This document shows positions 49,515 to 60,326 of a stretch of DNA of 64,000 bases, piece after piece. The DNA lies in the NCBI GenBank assembly GCA_039105265.1, contig JAPFFF010000002.1:3596001-3660000 (forward strand), written 5' to 3'. Below the pieces are notes generated by a model. The model was not told where the DNA came from, did not search any database, and saw only the letters and a program-made list of their open reading frames with translations. Numbering within the stretch: the first letter of the stretch is position 1; each line of letters begins with the position of its first letter. The translations under genes were made by a program, and so were the position numbers. Source of the DNA: Tritrichomonas musculus. Taxonomy: Eukaryota > Parabasalia > Tritrichomonadida > Tritrichomonadidae.

Positions 49515-51011
49515 ATGACATCAAAGAAGTCAGCTGTTGCACAAGTTTTCCAAGCAGGTGTTGATATCAAATGGTTCCGTGATCAACCAGAATTAGTTAT
49601 TGCTAAGTGGAAAGAAAATCAGAAAAAGAGAAATAGGCCACCTGAGTTAATTGATGAAATCATTGAAGAAGATAAACAATATCGTGCTGCTCTTAAAAGG
49701 AAAGCAGATCTTGCTAAAGAACGTGGTGCAGTCATGAGTTCTTTAAATCCAAAGAAGGGTGGACAACTTACTGAAGATCAAAAAAATGAAATCAAAGAAA
49801 AGTCAAAGAAGCTTAAAGATCAACTTCAAGAAGCTGAAGAAGAAACTGATAAGCTTTTTAACTCTGTCGAAAAGAAGCTTTGCCAAGTTGGATGTATGAT
49901 TCAAGACGATGTTCCATTTGATCTCGATGAAGCTAATAACAAAGTTGTTGCAATCTGCGGAAAAATCCCAGAAATTCCAAACTGGAGACCACACAACGAG
50001 CTTCTTGAAATGATTGATGGTTATGATTCAGAACGTGGTGCACGTGTTGCTGGACATCGTGGATTTTATTTAAAGGGTGCTGCTCTTCGTCTCAACCAAG
50101 CTCTCTTTAGATATGGTCTTGATTTCCTTGAATCAAGAAAATTCCAACCAATGCATACTCCATTCTTCATGAGAAGCGATGTCATGGGCCGTGTTTGCCA
50201 ACTTGAAGATTTCCAAGAAACACTTTATCATATTGATTCACCAACAAACGATCCAAAAGATGATTGCTTCTTAATTGCTACCTCCGAGCAAACATTGTGT
50301 GGTTTCCACTTAAATGAATCACTTTCTGATGCCGATTTACCAAAGAGATATGCTGGTTTCTCAACCTGTTTTAGAAAAGAAGCTGGTGCATCAGGTAAAG
50401 ATAACTGGGGAATTTTCCGTGTCCATCAATTTGAAAAGGTTGAACAATTCTGCATCACTTCACCTCATGGTGGCGAATCTGATAAAATCCATCATGAAAT
50501 GATCAACAACGCTTGCGAATTCAATAGAACTCTTGGAATTCCATTCAGAGTCGTTTTGGTTGTTTCTGGTGAATTAAACTACTCCACCTCAAAGAAATAC
50601 GATATCGAAGGTTGGTTCCCATCATATGGAACTTATAGAGAACTTGTTTCAGGTTCAAACTGCCTTGATTTCCAATCAAGAAAACTCGATATCAGATACG
50701 GTCACGGAAAGACAAAGGATGAAAAAGGAAATCTCGAAAAAGAATATGTTCATATGCTTAACTGCACACTTGTTGCTACAGAAAGAACTCTTTGCGCAAT
50801 TCTTGAAAACTACCAAACACCAGAAGGTATCCGCGTTCCAAAGATCTTACAACCATACATGAGAAAGATTATTGAAGAAGAAAACCAACTTACTGACTAC
50901 AACATGCCTGATGTTGACTTGCAAGCGGCAGCCGAACAAATCCCACAAAAGTCGGAAGACATTACATTCATTCCATTTGTTAAGCCACCTCCACAAAAGC
51001 CTGGAAAGTAA
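49515..51011 (+). CDS. Seryl-tRNA synthetase, cytosolic
   Basis: 498 residues, the usual length for eukaryotic SerRS. The N-terminal residues about 40-130 form the helical arm that grips the tRNA long variable arm (KRKADLAKERGAVMSSLNPK and a Lys/Glu-rich coiled coil). The class II catalytic core follows: MHTPFFMRSDVM in motif 1, then TSEQTLCGFH for serine and ATP contact, motif 2 STCFRKEAGASGKDNWGIFR with its Arg (about residues 290-310), and motif 3 LVATERTLCAILENYQ (about 420-435) with its Arg. It charges tRNA-Ser with serine using ATP. There is no targeting peptide. Codon use is more GC-rich at third positions than in neighbouring genes, typical of high expression. The stop forms TAAA. Confidence 0.97.
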   Translation: MTSKKSAVAQVFQAGVDIKWFRDQPELVIAKWKENQKKRNRPPELIDEIIEEDKQYRAALKRKADLAKERGAVMSSLNPKKGGQLTEDQKNEIKEKSKKLKDQLQEAEEETDKLFNSVEKKLCQVGCMIQDDVPFDLDEANNKVVAICGKIPEIPNWRPHNELLEMIDGYDSERGARVAGHRGFYLKGAALRLNQALFRYGLDFLESRKFQPMHTPFFMRSDVMGRVCQLEDFQETLYHIDSPTNDPKDDCFLIATSEQTLCGFHLNESLSDADLPKRYAGFSTCFRKEAGASGKDNWGIFRVHQFEKVEQFCITSPHGGESDKIHHEMINNACEFNRTLGIPFRVVLVVSGELNYSTSKKYDIEGWFPSYGTYRELVSGSNCLDFQSRKLDIRYGHGKTKDEKGNLEKEYVHMLNCTLVATERTLCAILENYQTPEGIRVPKILQPYMRKIIEEENQLTDYNMPDVDLQAAAEQIPQKSEDITFIPFVKPPPQKPGK

Positions 51012-51299
51012 AAAAAAATAGCCATTGTTTTTTCCTCAATAAAAAGTGACCTTTCATATGGATATTTGTTTTATTTCTAATCTTTATATTTAATATTGTA
51101 AATATATAAAGTGAGCGAGAATCTGTTTTATAAAATAGAAATACTAATCTTTATATTTAATATTGGTAACAAATTAAAATGAACGAGGTTATCATGAGGT
51201 TATTAGTAATTTCCTGTTTTGGTTCATTATATGATTTAAAATAAAATACTAATATATTTTTCTCTTGGTTCAAATAAAAAAAAAAATAATAAAGATTTG

Positions 51300-51833
51300 T
51301 TAAGGTGGTCTTGATCCAAACTCTATAAAATATTCATCTTCAATTTTTGGTCTTGAAATTAAATGCCATTCTTGTCCAATTAGCCTGGAAATTTCTTGTA
51401 TTTTCATCATAGGATGCTTATTTCTATATTCTTCTAATTTCCTTTTGAAAAAAAAGTTATATAAAGAAAGTGGTTTGTTCTTTTTCGATAATATTGGTGA
51501 TTTTATTTCATTGATATTTATATTTTGACTAACAAGCGCTTCTTCTGGTATCTTTGCGACAGAAGAATGAGAAAAGCATCTCAAATAAGGTCTTGAATCT
51601 GGTCCAAATTCATTCGTATAAAATGAATCCATAATGCTCAGTTTATCCGAAAAAGGGCTTGGCAATGATAACGAATATTTCATTGCAATAAATTCAATCC
51701 AAACTCTATGTTCTATTTCATTAGAACTGGCATCTGGGAATTGTGTTTTTATTTCCGATGTTCTTTTTTCATGAAATTCTTCCCAAGCTGTTTTTTCGAT
51801 AGATGAAAAAAGATCAATTCTATTTGCTTTCAT
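51300..51833 (-). CDS. HMG-box protein
   Basis: 177 residues. The C-terminal part holds an HMG box at about 119-170: KPLSLYNFFFKRKLEEYRNK, then EISRLIGQEWHLISRPK. The order of aromatic and basic residues and the helix III Gly-x-x-Trp fit the family. The N-terminal part (TAWEEFHEKRTSEIKTQFPD up to VWIEFIAM) may be a second, degenerate box, as in two-box HMGB or TFAM-type proteins. Role by family: bending DNA or chromatin binding in the nucleus. The start is the only ATG near the frame's 5' end, preceded by a poly-A leader. It converges with the seryl-tRNA synthetase gene, with 288 bp between their stops. Confidence 0.75.
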   Translation of the reverse strand: MKANRIDLFSSIEKTAWEEFHEKRTSEIKTQFPDASSNEIEHRVWIEFIAMKYSLSLPSPFSDKLSIMDSFYTNEFGPDSRPYLRCFSHSSVAKIPEEALVSQNININEIKSPILSKKNKPLSLYNFFFKRKLEEYRNKHPMMKIQEISRLIGQEWHLISRPKIEDEYFIEFGSRPP

Positions 51834-52200
51834 TTTTTTTTTTTCACCCTTTTTGAATGATTTTATAGAAAATATTTTTTTTCAAAAAAATGAGAAAAAA
51901 ACAAAAAGTCATATATCCTTTTTGAATTTTTTTTAAATGAAGAGGAATGATTAGGTTATACATTATCAACTCTTCAAGAAGAAACAGGAATGCTCAAATA
52001 GAACAAAAGTAATGTAATTGATATCATGCAATTAATTGAATTTATTGATGAATATAGCGTAAAACAAATGTTTGAATAAAAAAAAAAAAAAAAGGGAATC
52101 ATTTTATCTCTTATAACAATAAAAAGTAAAAATAATAACTAAAAATTTTATACGTGTAAATAATGATTATAAGATCATTAACAAAAAACTAGTAATTGAA
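51834..52200. other. Spacer between HMG-box and glucokinase genes
   Basis: AT-rich with an A tract near 52078-52093; no gene seen. Confidence 0.45.
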
Positions 52201-53322
52201 TTAAAGTTTGTGTGTAGAACAGTAGTGAGCCATGTATGTTGTTCCAACTATGTTAACATTAACATCTTCGACCTGTGAATAAACACTAACTTGATCAACG
52301 GTTCTCCATTCAGGTGTATCTTTAAACTCAGCTTCAAGCTCATTCTGAATTTCATCAATAAGCCATTTATTTGAAACCTGATTTGATAAGGCCATCACAA
52401 TTGATCTGCAGTTTAATCCATAAGCAAATTGTTTGGCAAGCTTTGTAAAGTATATGTAATGGTTTTTCATAGCAGTTTTGGCAAGTGAATCGCCTCCTTT
52501 AGCTTTCTTTGCTATCTTTGAAGCATCAATTTTTAGTTTAGGATTGTTCATCAAAGCCTTATAGTCATCAACGAGGCCATGGCCAGATGCGAGATCTTCA
52601 AAAGGTGGATTTAATTGTCCATCAAAGTAAAGATCGCTAACAAAGTTCATAGTTTGGATTTGATCACTGTATTTTATGTGTTTATCAAGATGAGATGATG
52701 ACATGAGATAGCCAGATTCGGTTGGAATGACAACATGAGTATTAGTATCGTGTTCAGCTAAAATGAGGGCTGAACCAAGACCTGAACCCATTGCCATAAT
52801 AGCAGTATTATAAAAGCTAGATAAGAGTGAGCCACCTCTTGGGCCCCAAAGTTTTTTGAAATATTTGTTTGCTCTATTTTTGTCCTTGGCAAGAGAAATA
52901 ATGCCATAACCACCAGCTTCAAGATCGTTCATCATGAGTGAATGTTGGTAAGGAAATAGTTGTTGATTAATTTTAGATATATGAATCGTTTGATATTCAG
53001 AACTTCCTTTCCAGTTCATTACTTGAACGGTATCTTCTTTTCTTAGTCCAGCACAAGCTATTGATGATCCTACGCATGTTGCTCCAGGAACATTTTTTTT
53101 GATTTCTTTACTTAGTTTATCAAAGAGGTTATGAAATTGACGCGCTGATGAAAGCTTGATATGTCCTGGTTCAAAAAATTGGTCTTGATTATTAGCATTC
53201 GAAAAGCGAAATCGAATCCCGCTTGCGCCAACATCTGCACCGAGACAAAACTTAATGGAATTGCCAGAGCCCCATGATTTCATCTGATCATAGTATTTGG
53301 ATTGGATCATTTTTTGAAACAT
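52201..53322 (-). CDS. Glucokinase, bacterial-type (ATP-glucose phosphotransferase)
   Basis: 373 residues from the ATG at 53322; a second ATG four codons on is also possible. Residues about 23-35 give the phosphate-1 loop (LGADVGASGIRFRF). About 128-136 hold the catalytic-base motif NDLEAGGYG (Asp as base), and about 178-190 the adenosine-side loop AMGSGLGSALI. PTESGYLM near 205-212 corresponds to the EGGH sugar-binding loop of Escherichia coli Glk; here Ser-Gly-Tyr stands in for Gly-Gly-His. The family is PF02685-type glucokinase, known as the trichomonad hexose-phosphorylating enzyme. It makes glucose 6-phosphate for glycolysis in the cytosol. There is no signal or targeting peptide. The length is somewhat above the bacterial 320. 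Confidence 0.9.
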   Translation of the reverse strand: MFQKMIQSKYYDQMKSWGSGNSIKFCLGADVGASGIRFRFSNANNQDQFFEPGHIKLSSARQFHNLFDKLSKEIKKNVPGATCVGSSIACAGLRKEDTVQVMNWKGSSEYQTIHISKINQQLFPYQHSLMMNDLEAGGYGIISLAKDKNRANKYFKKLWGPRGGSLLSSFYNTAIMAMGSGLGSALILAEHDTNTHVVIPTESGYLMSSSHLDKHIKYSDQIQTMNFVSDLYFDGQLNPPFEDLASGHGLVDDYKALMNNPKLKIDASKIAKKAKGGDSLAKTAMKNHYIYFTKLAKQFAYGLNCRSIVMALSNQVSNKWLIDEIQNELEAEFKDTPEWRTVDQVSVYSQVEDVNVNIVGTTYMAHYCSTHKL

Positions 53323-53585
53323 ATACAATAACAGAGGAATTCAAATATTGAATTCTTTATTTTATAAAAAAATTATCTAGAATTATCTTGGAAAATAAAA
53401 GGATTTGTATGTTTTATTTTATATATGTTCATTTTATATATATTCATTTTTAATATGAATTTCATATTTTTGTATCATATCAATAAATTCAGTATTGATC
53501 AAAATCATATATCAAAAAAAATTAAACAATATTGCAATCATGCAAAGCTTAGTCAATACTAATAAAATTTAAAAGCATATATCAA

Positions 53586-53618
<33 letters not shown>

Positions 53619-53737
53619 AACAATATTATAATATATTTATATAATTAATAATAGAACCAGTAACATATCTAAATTCAAATAATGAATTAAGAGTGAATTT
53701 CTTAAAAAAAAAACATTTAAATGCAGTATCAACTTGA
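53323..53737. other. Spacer with an A tract of about 25
   Basis: AT-rich, with an A run near 53589-53613. No gene or clear promoter motif. Confidence 0.45.
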
Positions 53738-55453
53738 TTATGAATTATCAACTTGATTGTTTTCATCACCTTTGATAGCATTTTCATTGTTTTTGCTATC
53801 TTTGGTGTTTTCATTATTTTCATTTTTATTTCGATCATCTTCTTCTTGCAATTGATCATTGAAAATTAAAGAAGGCTCACTTAATGCCTCTGCTGGTAAT
53901 TCTTTAATTTCTGATAAAGTATTTGGTTTTACAGAGCTTGTATCTTCATCGTCTTCTTCTGATTTCAAAAGATCACCAAAATCTTCTTCAGTTTTTCGGA
54001 CAATGTTAATTGTACTTCTAAACTTCTCAAGCTTTTCACTCAGATTTATCATCTTTTTGTTTCCATTTGAGATAATTATTGCTTCATCATATTTATCATC
54101 TTGCTTTGAACCTTTAGCACTTAGCATTACTTCTGTTTCTAAATTTTGAGAGTTTTTGTCGAGAGCACTTAATCCTTTTTTGATGGAGCTTGGTGATGAT
54201 GTAGGTGATGCTGAAGGTGAAGTTGAAGGGGATGTTGCCAGAGATTCTTGTGAACTGAAACTCAATTCGCTCAATTGATTCAATCCTTGATCTTGATCTT
54301 GTTCCTGAATTAAAATTTTTGTTTGTTGCTGCTGTATTGGAGCTTGAAATTGAAAATTATTATTTTTCGCTTCCTGATCAGAGTCGAAACGAAACTTTTT
54401 GAAATCTATTGAGTTGGCTGAAATATCGGTGCTATCTTTTGTTTGGATAAAATCAGTAGACTGATCTGGATGATATTTTGAAATTATTGAATCAACTATG
54501 GACATTTTTTCTTTCTTTCCTCTTCTTTTTCTTGAATCATTTAGATCAAAACTCTGGAGTGCATTTTGATTTTCAGCTCCATTTGAGTCAATGATAGATT
54601 TTAAATTTGCGGTCTTTGCTAGTTTAGATGTTTTCTCAAAGAAGTGAGTAACTTGAAATTCGTCATATGGAACTTTTAAGTTGTAATCCTCATAGCCAAT
54701 TTCATTTTCAACTGCAATGCCAGAACTGCTTAGAGAATTTTCGAAGCCTGCCTTTTGTGGTATATTTAAGTTAAAATTGATATCAAATGTTGATTTATTT
54801 AATGATGATGGCGGTGATTCTGCTCTCAGATTTGGGTTGTGAATGTTTGGAACGCTATAAGAGCTTGTGCTTCCAATAGAATTTGAATTCATAATAAAGC
54901 TGTGGCGAATTAACATTTGAGTTCGTTCAAAATTTTCGAGAAAGCAAGTTCTTGGTGATCGAACAGTATTTGTTTGTCTTGGATTTCGTCTGCTTGATAT
55001 ATTTTGAGAGGTTGAATATTCAGGTGAATAAAATGATGCGAGCAATGATTGCATACTTGTGTTTGTTGGTGTAGTTGCACGAAGAGATGAAGATGACGTT
55101 GGTAAAGGTCCTTCATAACTAAGATTTGCTGCAATTATTTTACTTTGAAGATTATATGATGAAAATGTGGGTGAATTATCTGTAATTTTTCTAAGATTTT
55201 TGTAATTTGTAAGAAAATTCATTTCCACAGAAGGTGCTGAATTTTCTTCCCTTTTTATATATTTTTTTGTTATAAGTGATGGATAATCTTTTTGATCATC
55301 TTTTGTTCTCATGTAATCTAAATCGAAATGTACAGATTTCATCAAATTTGGATTTGGTTGTTTTGATTCTTTGTTATAAATTGAAGAACGATTGTTTTGA
55401 CGGTAATCTGTTGTGGTTTTAACATTGCTTTTGATATAGAAAAACCTGCTCAT
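53738..55453 (-). CDS. Unrecognised low-complexity, Ser/Asn/Asp-rich protein
   Basis: 571 residues from the ATG at 55453. No catalytic or fold signature was recognised. The N-terminal third is Ser/Asn/Thr-rich and basic with short Arg-containing motifs (NNRSSIYNK, SRRNPRQTNTVRSPRTC). The middle has a KRRGKKEKMSIVDSIISKYH segment that could be a nuclear signal or a short helix, then Gln runs and an SPSTSPSASPTSSPSS tract. The C-terminus is strongly acidic (EDDEDTSS, EENDDRNK-like). There is no membrane segment. Such a layout is common in disordered regulatory or cytoskeleton-associated proteins. The single long frame with unbiased ending supports a real gene. It lies 0.4 kb from the glucokinase gene, same strand, no overlap. 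Confidence 0.75.
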   Translation of the reverse strand: MSRFFYIKSNVKTTTDYRQNNRSSIYNKESKQPNPNLMKSVHFDLDYMRTKDDQKDYPSLITKKYIKREENSAPSVEMNFLTNYKNLRKITDNSPTFSSYNLQSKIIAANLSYEGPLPTSSSSLRATTPTNTSMQSLLASFYSPEYSTSQNISSRRNPRQTNTVRSPRTCFLENFERTQMLIRHSFIMNSNSIGSTSSYSVPNIHNPNLRAESPPSSLNKSTFDINFNLNIPQKAGFENSLSSSGIAVENEIGYEDYNLKVPYDEFQVTHFFEKTSKLAKTANLKSIIDSNGAENQNALQSFDLNDSRKRRGKKEKMSIVDSIISKYHPDQSTDFIQTKDSTDISANSIDFKKFRFDSDQEAKNNNFQFQAPIQQQQTKILIQEQDQDQGLNQLSELSFSSQESLATSPSTSPSASPTSSPSSIKKGLSALDKNSQNLETEVMLSAKGSKQDDKYDEAIIISNGNKKMINLSEKLEKFRSTINIVRKTEEDFGDLLKSEEDDEDTSSVKPNTLSEIKELPAEALSEPSLIFNDQLQEEDDRNKNENNENTKDSKNNENAIKGDENNQVDNS

Positions 55454-56973
55454 CTGAGATTATTAATAAGCTCGTTTATTAATTCCCCTATACAAAATAC
55501 ATAACGGTTATTCAATTTCACCAATAAATAAAATTTTTGACTAGGGTTTTTAAACTCAGAAAACATAATGTGTAAACTATTCAATATTATAATCTTTGTT
55601 ATTTATTTATCTCAACATTTAAATCATCTATATGATTTTAATTTAATAAATATAATATTTATCAAAGTTGTGAACTAATTATCAATATTTAATTATGAAA
55701 ATTTTTCAATTATTCCAAATTATTGATTAGTTATCTATATTCAAAAACTTTCAAATCAAATGTTATGTATTGTATAAACCATTAGAAATGATAATAAATA
55801 TAATCATATTTGTATTTTCTATTAGAAAACTATAATTTTCAAATGTTAAAAAAATTATCTAAAATTTCAGGTATTAGTGCTAATTTATGTATACTTAAAT
55901 TTACTAAATATCAGGAAGATCTTTTTTCTTTTACTATTTTAATGAACTGGATTGCATGTTAAAAGATATCAAATAAGATAAGTAGAAAACTAAAAAATTC
56001 ATGCTAGACACCCAAAAACATTTATAAATTCGCAATTTCAATATTATTGCCATATTTCATACCAAAAACAAAATTTTAAAAAAATATATTATATGTGAAA
56101 AATAATCTAACTAGTCTTTCTAGGACCCAAAATAAATCAGTAAACTAATCATGTTTGATATATAATATAATGGCCCATATCGATTTTAATGATTTTATTT
56201 ATTGATCGTGATCTCGAAATCGGTACTTTTCTCAGAAAAAATTGAATTTTATTTTCAAGGGGCATTCAAAATTGAGGATAACCGCAATTTTATATAAAAC
56301 CCTATTTTTGACTAAAGTTTTTCCAACCGCTTTTTGCGCAGAAAAATATAAATATAAACTATTCAAAATATAAAAAGATTTTTATTTCCATTAAAAAAAA
56401 AATGTATAATATCAGCTTTTCTGTAATAAAATAAACTGTATATTTAGTGCATGTTCAAATAATTTCAAAAATAAACTGATGTTAATGAAATATGCTGATC
56501 GATAATGAACATTATAATTATATTAAATACATTTATTTAATTTATGTATATATTTCTGTAATAAAATATTTTTATATGAATCATATATAAAAATTAAGGA
56601 GATTTTAATACATTTTTTGCATTAAAGATTCAGTATCTTTTTCAAAAATTTAATAAAAAGTAAATTAGGCACTATTTGTTCATTTTCTTTCAACACTAGA
56701 AGCAAATCATCAGATTACTAAAGTAAAAATATGGAGAAATTTTTCTAAAATAATATTAACTAATTTTCTTCCAAAAAGAAATTGAAGAATAAAGAATCCT
56801 AAATTCATATGATATACGACCATAAGAATATTTTTTTGGAAATAAGAAACTTTGAAATCTTTTAGTGCACGAGAAACGACTACCTTGCATGTTTGCCTCA
56901 AAAAATTGAAAGGAAATTGAATGAAGCATTCAAATTTGAAAACTAACCGATAATTCTGAAAAACTCTATTTTT
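55454..56973. other. AT-rich spacer
   Basis: Two diverged direct copies of a stretch with TTTTTGACTA and AAACTATTCAA (near 55535-55585 and 56300-56370). No gene. Confidence 0.4.
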
Positions 56974-57343
56974 GACAATCGTTTTTTTCTATACCACTTT
57001 TTGAATGGTTTTTCTAATCATGAGTTACTCATGGAAAGCAATCTTAAGGGGAAATTTGACTTACTCTGTTAAGAAAATTAACCAAAAAAATCATAAATTT
57101 AAATTTTGCCTCAAAATTTTAACTATTTGCTTTTTTTGATATGAATTTTTATATTTTTACATAATTTTTCAGGAATATTCCAACCAGTGATCAACACAGG
57201 GCTGCGTGAAGCCAAATCGGGCTCCTTGAATTGCTGGATGAATCGGGAAGCTATTTAAACTATATAATTATGCATTATTTAGCAAAAATTTAATAAAAAA
57301 AGTATAAAAAAGTATTCAAAAAGTTAAAAAGTTTTCAAAAAAG
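56974..57343. mobile_element. Internally deleted copy of the GGG-terminal transposon family
   Basis: The left part, from GACAATCGTTTTTTTCTAT to about 57145, is the inverse of 49120-49240. The right part, 57160-57343, is the inverse of 45205-45390 (including CAGGGCTGCGTGAAGCC and CGGGAAGCTATTTAAA). Both termini are thus joined with the transposase region missing, a MITE-like derivative. The outermost bases of the right end are lost. Confidence 0.6.
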
Positions 57344-59330
57344 CTGATTGAAATTTCTTGTATATTACTCGCAAATCAAAAACAAAAATTTCAAAAAATT
57401 GGCCGTATAAAACGAGATATTAATGTCTTTTTATGATTTATAATAGAGAACTAAATATTTTTGTAAATTTAATTAAAAATCGAACAGAGATTCTTCAGTT
57501 ATGCCCCTTATAAAAATGTTCTCAAAACCATGAACAAAACTTGATCGTCGGGTCCCATGTAATGTGATATAAAATTTTTGAGAACATAAACTTAAAGTAA
57601 AAAGGCAGACCACTATTTTTTCCCTCAATTATTATGACATAAAATATTTCTTCTCATTTTTAAAATTTTATAAAATTCTATCTCAAAATCTTATTTACCA
57701 ATCTTTTTTTTTTTTTTAACGAATTTTATCAATATCTCAGCAAAAACTTCAAGCAATCGCTAAATATGCATCAAAGATTTTTTTTACTCTTCAAACATTA
57801 CAATTTGTTATATTATTTGATCTATTAAGATATAAAATTATTAACCAATTTTCAATCAAAAACACCAAATTTCACGTAATACACTCAACAACAAGAAGCT
57901 GTCATTAAAAATTATCAGTTATGCGCCAAAACAAGTTTTTTTACTCTTTTTTTTTTGATCATATCTCATTGAACAGCACGACATAGCGCAGTACGTATCA
58001 ACGGTTTTTTTACAATAAGAAAATTATTTTTATATTAATTTTCATGAAAATAGAAAGCGATCCTAATGAAAAAAAGAGCAAAACATTTTTTTTAGTAAAA
58101 CCCATTTTTATTCAATTTTAAATCATTAATCATTGAAAATTAATAAAATTCAATTGGGAAAAAACTCATACCATTTTTTGAATATAAAAGCGTATATACG
58201 ATCAAGAATTTGAATATAAAAAATTTATAACGATCATATAAAGTATTCAAACTATATTCAATTAGTGGTCTGAGTTTTTACTTTCAGTTTATTTCTTGTT
58301 TTGGAGAATATAATGAAATGTGATATAAAATTTTAAAAAATATTGCTGTTTTTTTGGGAATATTATAAAAAAAGAGAATAATTATCAATGATTTAAAGAT
58401 ATTTTATCAACCTAATTTGTAAATAATTCATTTATTTTATAGTTTCTTAAAAGAAAAGCGAAAATATTTAATATTTGAGAAATTTGAGGAATTTTATATA
58501 TTCAATTCATGAAAATATATCATATTTGATTTAAAAAGCAAATGCTTAAACATAATCCCCTAGAAAAACTATTTGACAAATTATGAATATTTGATACAGT
58601 TAAATATAATGAATGTTTTTTTTTTTTCCCGTATAAATATTATCTTTTGGAAGAACAAAAATAGTTCATAGATTTTCATTTATAAAACTCTCTTTGGAAT
58701 AATGAATTTGTTTTTTTTTTTTGTTAAAAAAACGGTAAAATTCATTTGCCGATATTGATCAATGTTTTTTTTCAGCAAAAAATTAATATTTTGAAAAATC
58801 CGAAAAAATTGTTTTTATTTATATTGTAATAGATAGTTTAAGACCATTAACAATGGTTCAACCATTCAAAAAAAAATCAGGAGAAGCTTTTTACATTACC
58901 CATCATTATCGATGCTTTTTCCATCAAGTTTACTAAATATTATTATGATAATTTCTATAACGAATGTATTATTTATTATCAATAATAAAATCAAAAAAAT
59001 CACAATATTTTATGCAATAAATGCATTTTGATTTCCACTTTTTCAGGAGATCCGAAAAAAATTTCGTTTCAGTAACTCTCAATTTGATTCATGAAAAATG
59101 CGCATTACACAATCCTTATATATTTTCATATTTTGTGAAATCTTAAATATTAGCTTAGTTTAATGAATGTTGACTTTTAATGATTATATAGCAAATTGAT
59201 TTTTTTATGGATTAAGTATTGAATACTTCAATTATCATAGATTAATAAACATAAAGTATGTTTTAAAATTATATCTTATGATATAAAAACAAGTTTATTA
59301 TTCAGACATAAATAAACATTCAATTTTATG
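57344..59330. other. AT-rich spacer with one inverted repeat
   Basis: Holds the inverted repeat described separately; no gene recognised. Confidence 0.4.
57590..58305. repeat. Inverted repeat about 0.7 kb apart
   Basis: ATAAACTTAAAGTAAAAAGG followed by CAGACCACTA near 57593-57622 pairs with TAGTGGTCTG and TTTTTACTTTCAGTTTAT near 58264-58293. Possibly ends of a small element; no target duplication found. Confidence 0.35.
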
Positions 59331-60326
59331 TTACGAATCTAAAAATGTATGGTTTGGCTGTTTCTTTAAAAAATGTATCATTCCATATGGGCATCTTATT
59401 TGATACATAGAGTGTTTGAGTGATTTTCTTTTTTTTAAAGGGACCATTTTGTTTGATAATTGAACAGAAGGGCTGGATTTTAAATTCATTTCAATGGTAC
59501 TACTGCTTTCTTTGTTATCGAAAAATTCAATAGCAGCATCAATTGGTTTTCTCATGTCTGGATTAACAACAAGCATTTGGTGTAATATAAAAGTTAATGA
59601 AGAATCTTTTTTCGAAGACAAGTTTACCTTTCCTGATTCAATTAAATGTATTTTTTCTTTATCGTTCGTAGTTTTAGGCCAAGGTGATTTACCGCACTTT
59701 AGAAAATAAAAAATAACGCCAAGTGACCAAATATCCGAAGAAAAAGAGATTTTCTTATTCATTTTCAAAAAAATTTCAGGGGACTCAAATTCATAATCGG
59801 ATGATACCTGAATATCATCATTTGAATTTTTGTTAGTTGTAGCATAATCAAAGCCTATTAACTTGGCATTTTCATATTTATCAATAACAATCGTCGATAA
59901 ATTCAAATTAAGATGATAAATCCCATTTTGATGACAAAATTGAACACCATTCAAAATTTGAGAGATTATTTTATTGGTTGATATGGATAAAAGTGAAATC
60001 CTTGATATCCCTTTTTTCTTATTATGTAAAAATTTCATTCTTTGCTTTAGTGTGAAGTTCCACTTTTCGAAAACAATAGTGAAAAACGAATCATCTTCAA
60101 AATGGCAATAAATATGAGCAATATTAGGGTGTTCGAGCTTTTTAAGCAAGGTTATTTCATTTATAAATCGATCTTTCATGCCTTTTTGGTCTTTCGGAAA
60201 CATTTTAAGGATATAATCTATATCATTTTCTAGATTTCTAGCATTGTAAAATGAAATGCCATCAAAAGAAAACAGTTCTTCATACAAAACGTATTCTTTC
60301 GCAAAATAAGGAAAAAAGGCTATCAT
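59331..60326 (-). CDS. Kinase-fold protein, probable pseudokinase
   Basis: 331 residues. Kinase-like through most of its length: the VAIK-type Lys is Lys41 in YILKMF, with Glu in the following helix (NEITLLKKLEHPNIAH). The catalytic loop reads GIYHLNLNLSTIVID (about 134-148), so HRD is HLN with the catalytic Asp changed to Asn140. The metal-binding DFG is GFD at 158-160, a swapped order that leaves no Asp at the usual place. FESPEIF in the APE position and SSDIWSLGVIFYFL are kept, as in the CAMK/AGC type fold. No glycine-rich loop is evident before Lys41. It is probably a binding or scaffold protein in the cytosol. It stands alone in AT-rich DNA. Confidence 0.85.
   Translation of the reverse strand: MIAFFPYFAKEYVLYEELFSFDGISFYNARNLENDIDYILKMFPKDQKGMKDRFINEITLLKKLEHPNIAHIYCHFEDDSFFTIVFEKWNFTLKQRMKFLHNKKKGISRISLLSISTNKIISQILNGVQFCHQNGIYHLNLNLSTIVIDKYENAKLIGFDYATTNKNSNDDIQVSSDYEFESPEIFLKMNKKISFSSDIWSLGVIFYFLKCGKSPWPKTTNDKEKIHLIESGKVNLSSKKDSSLTFILHQMLVVNPDMRKPIDAAIEFFDNKESSSTIEMNLKSSPSVQLSNKMVPLKKRKSLKHSMYQIRCPYGMIHFLKKQPNHTFLDS

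Noticed and set aside
49515-53322. Operon or bacterial transfer of the seryl-tRNA synthetase and glucokinase region
   Set aside because: Gene orientations differ, spacers and initiator motifs are trichomonad-like, and a bacterial-type glucokinase is normal for this lineage.
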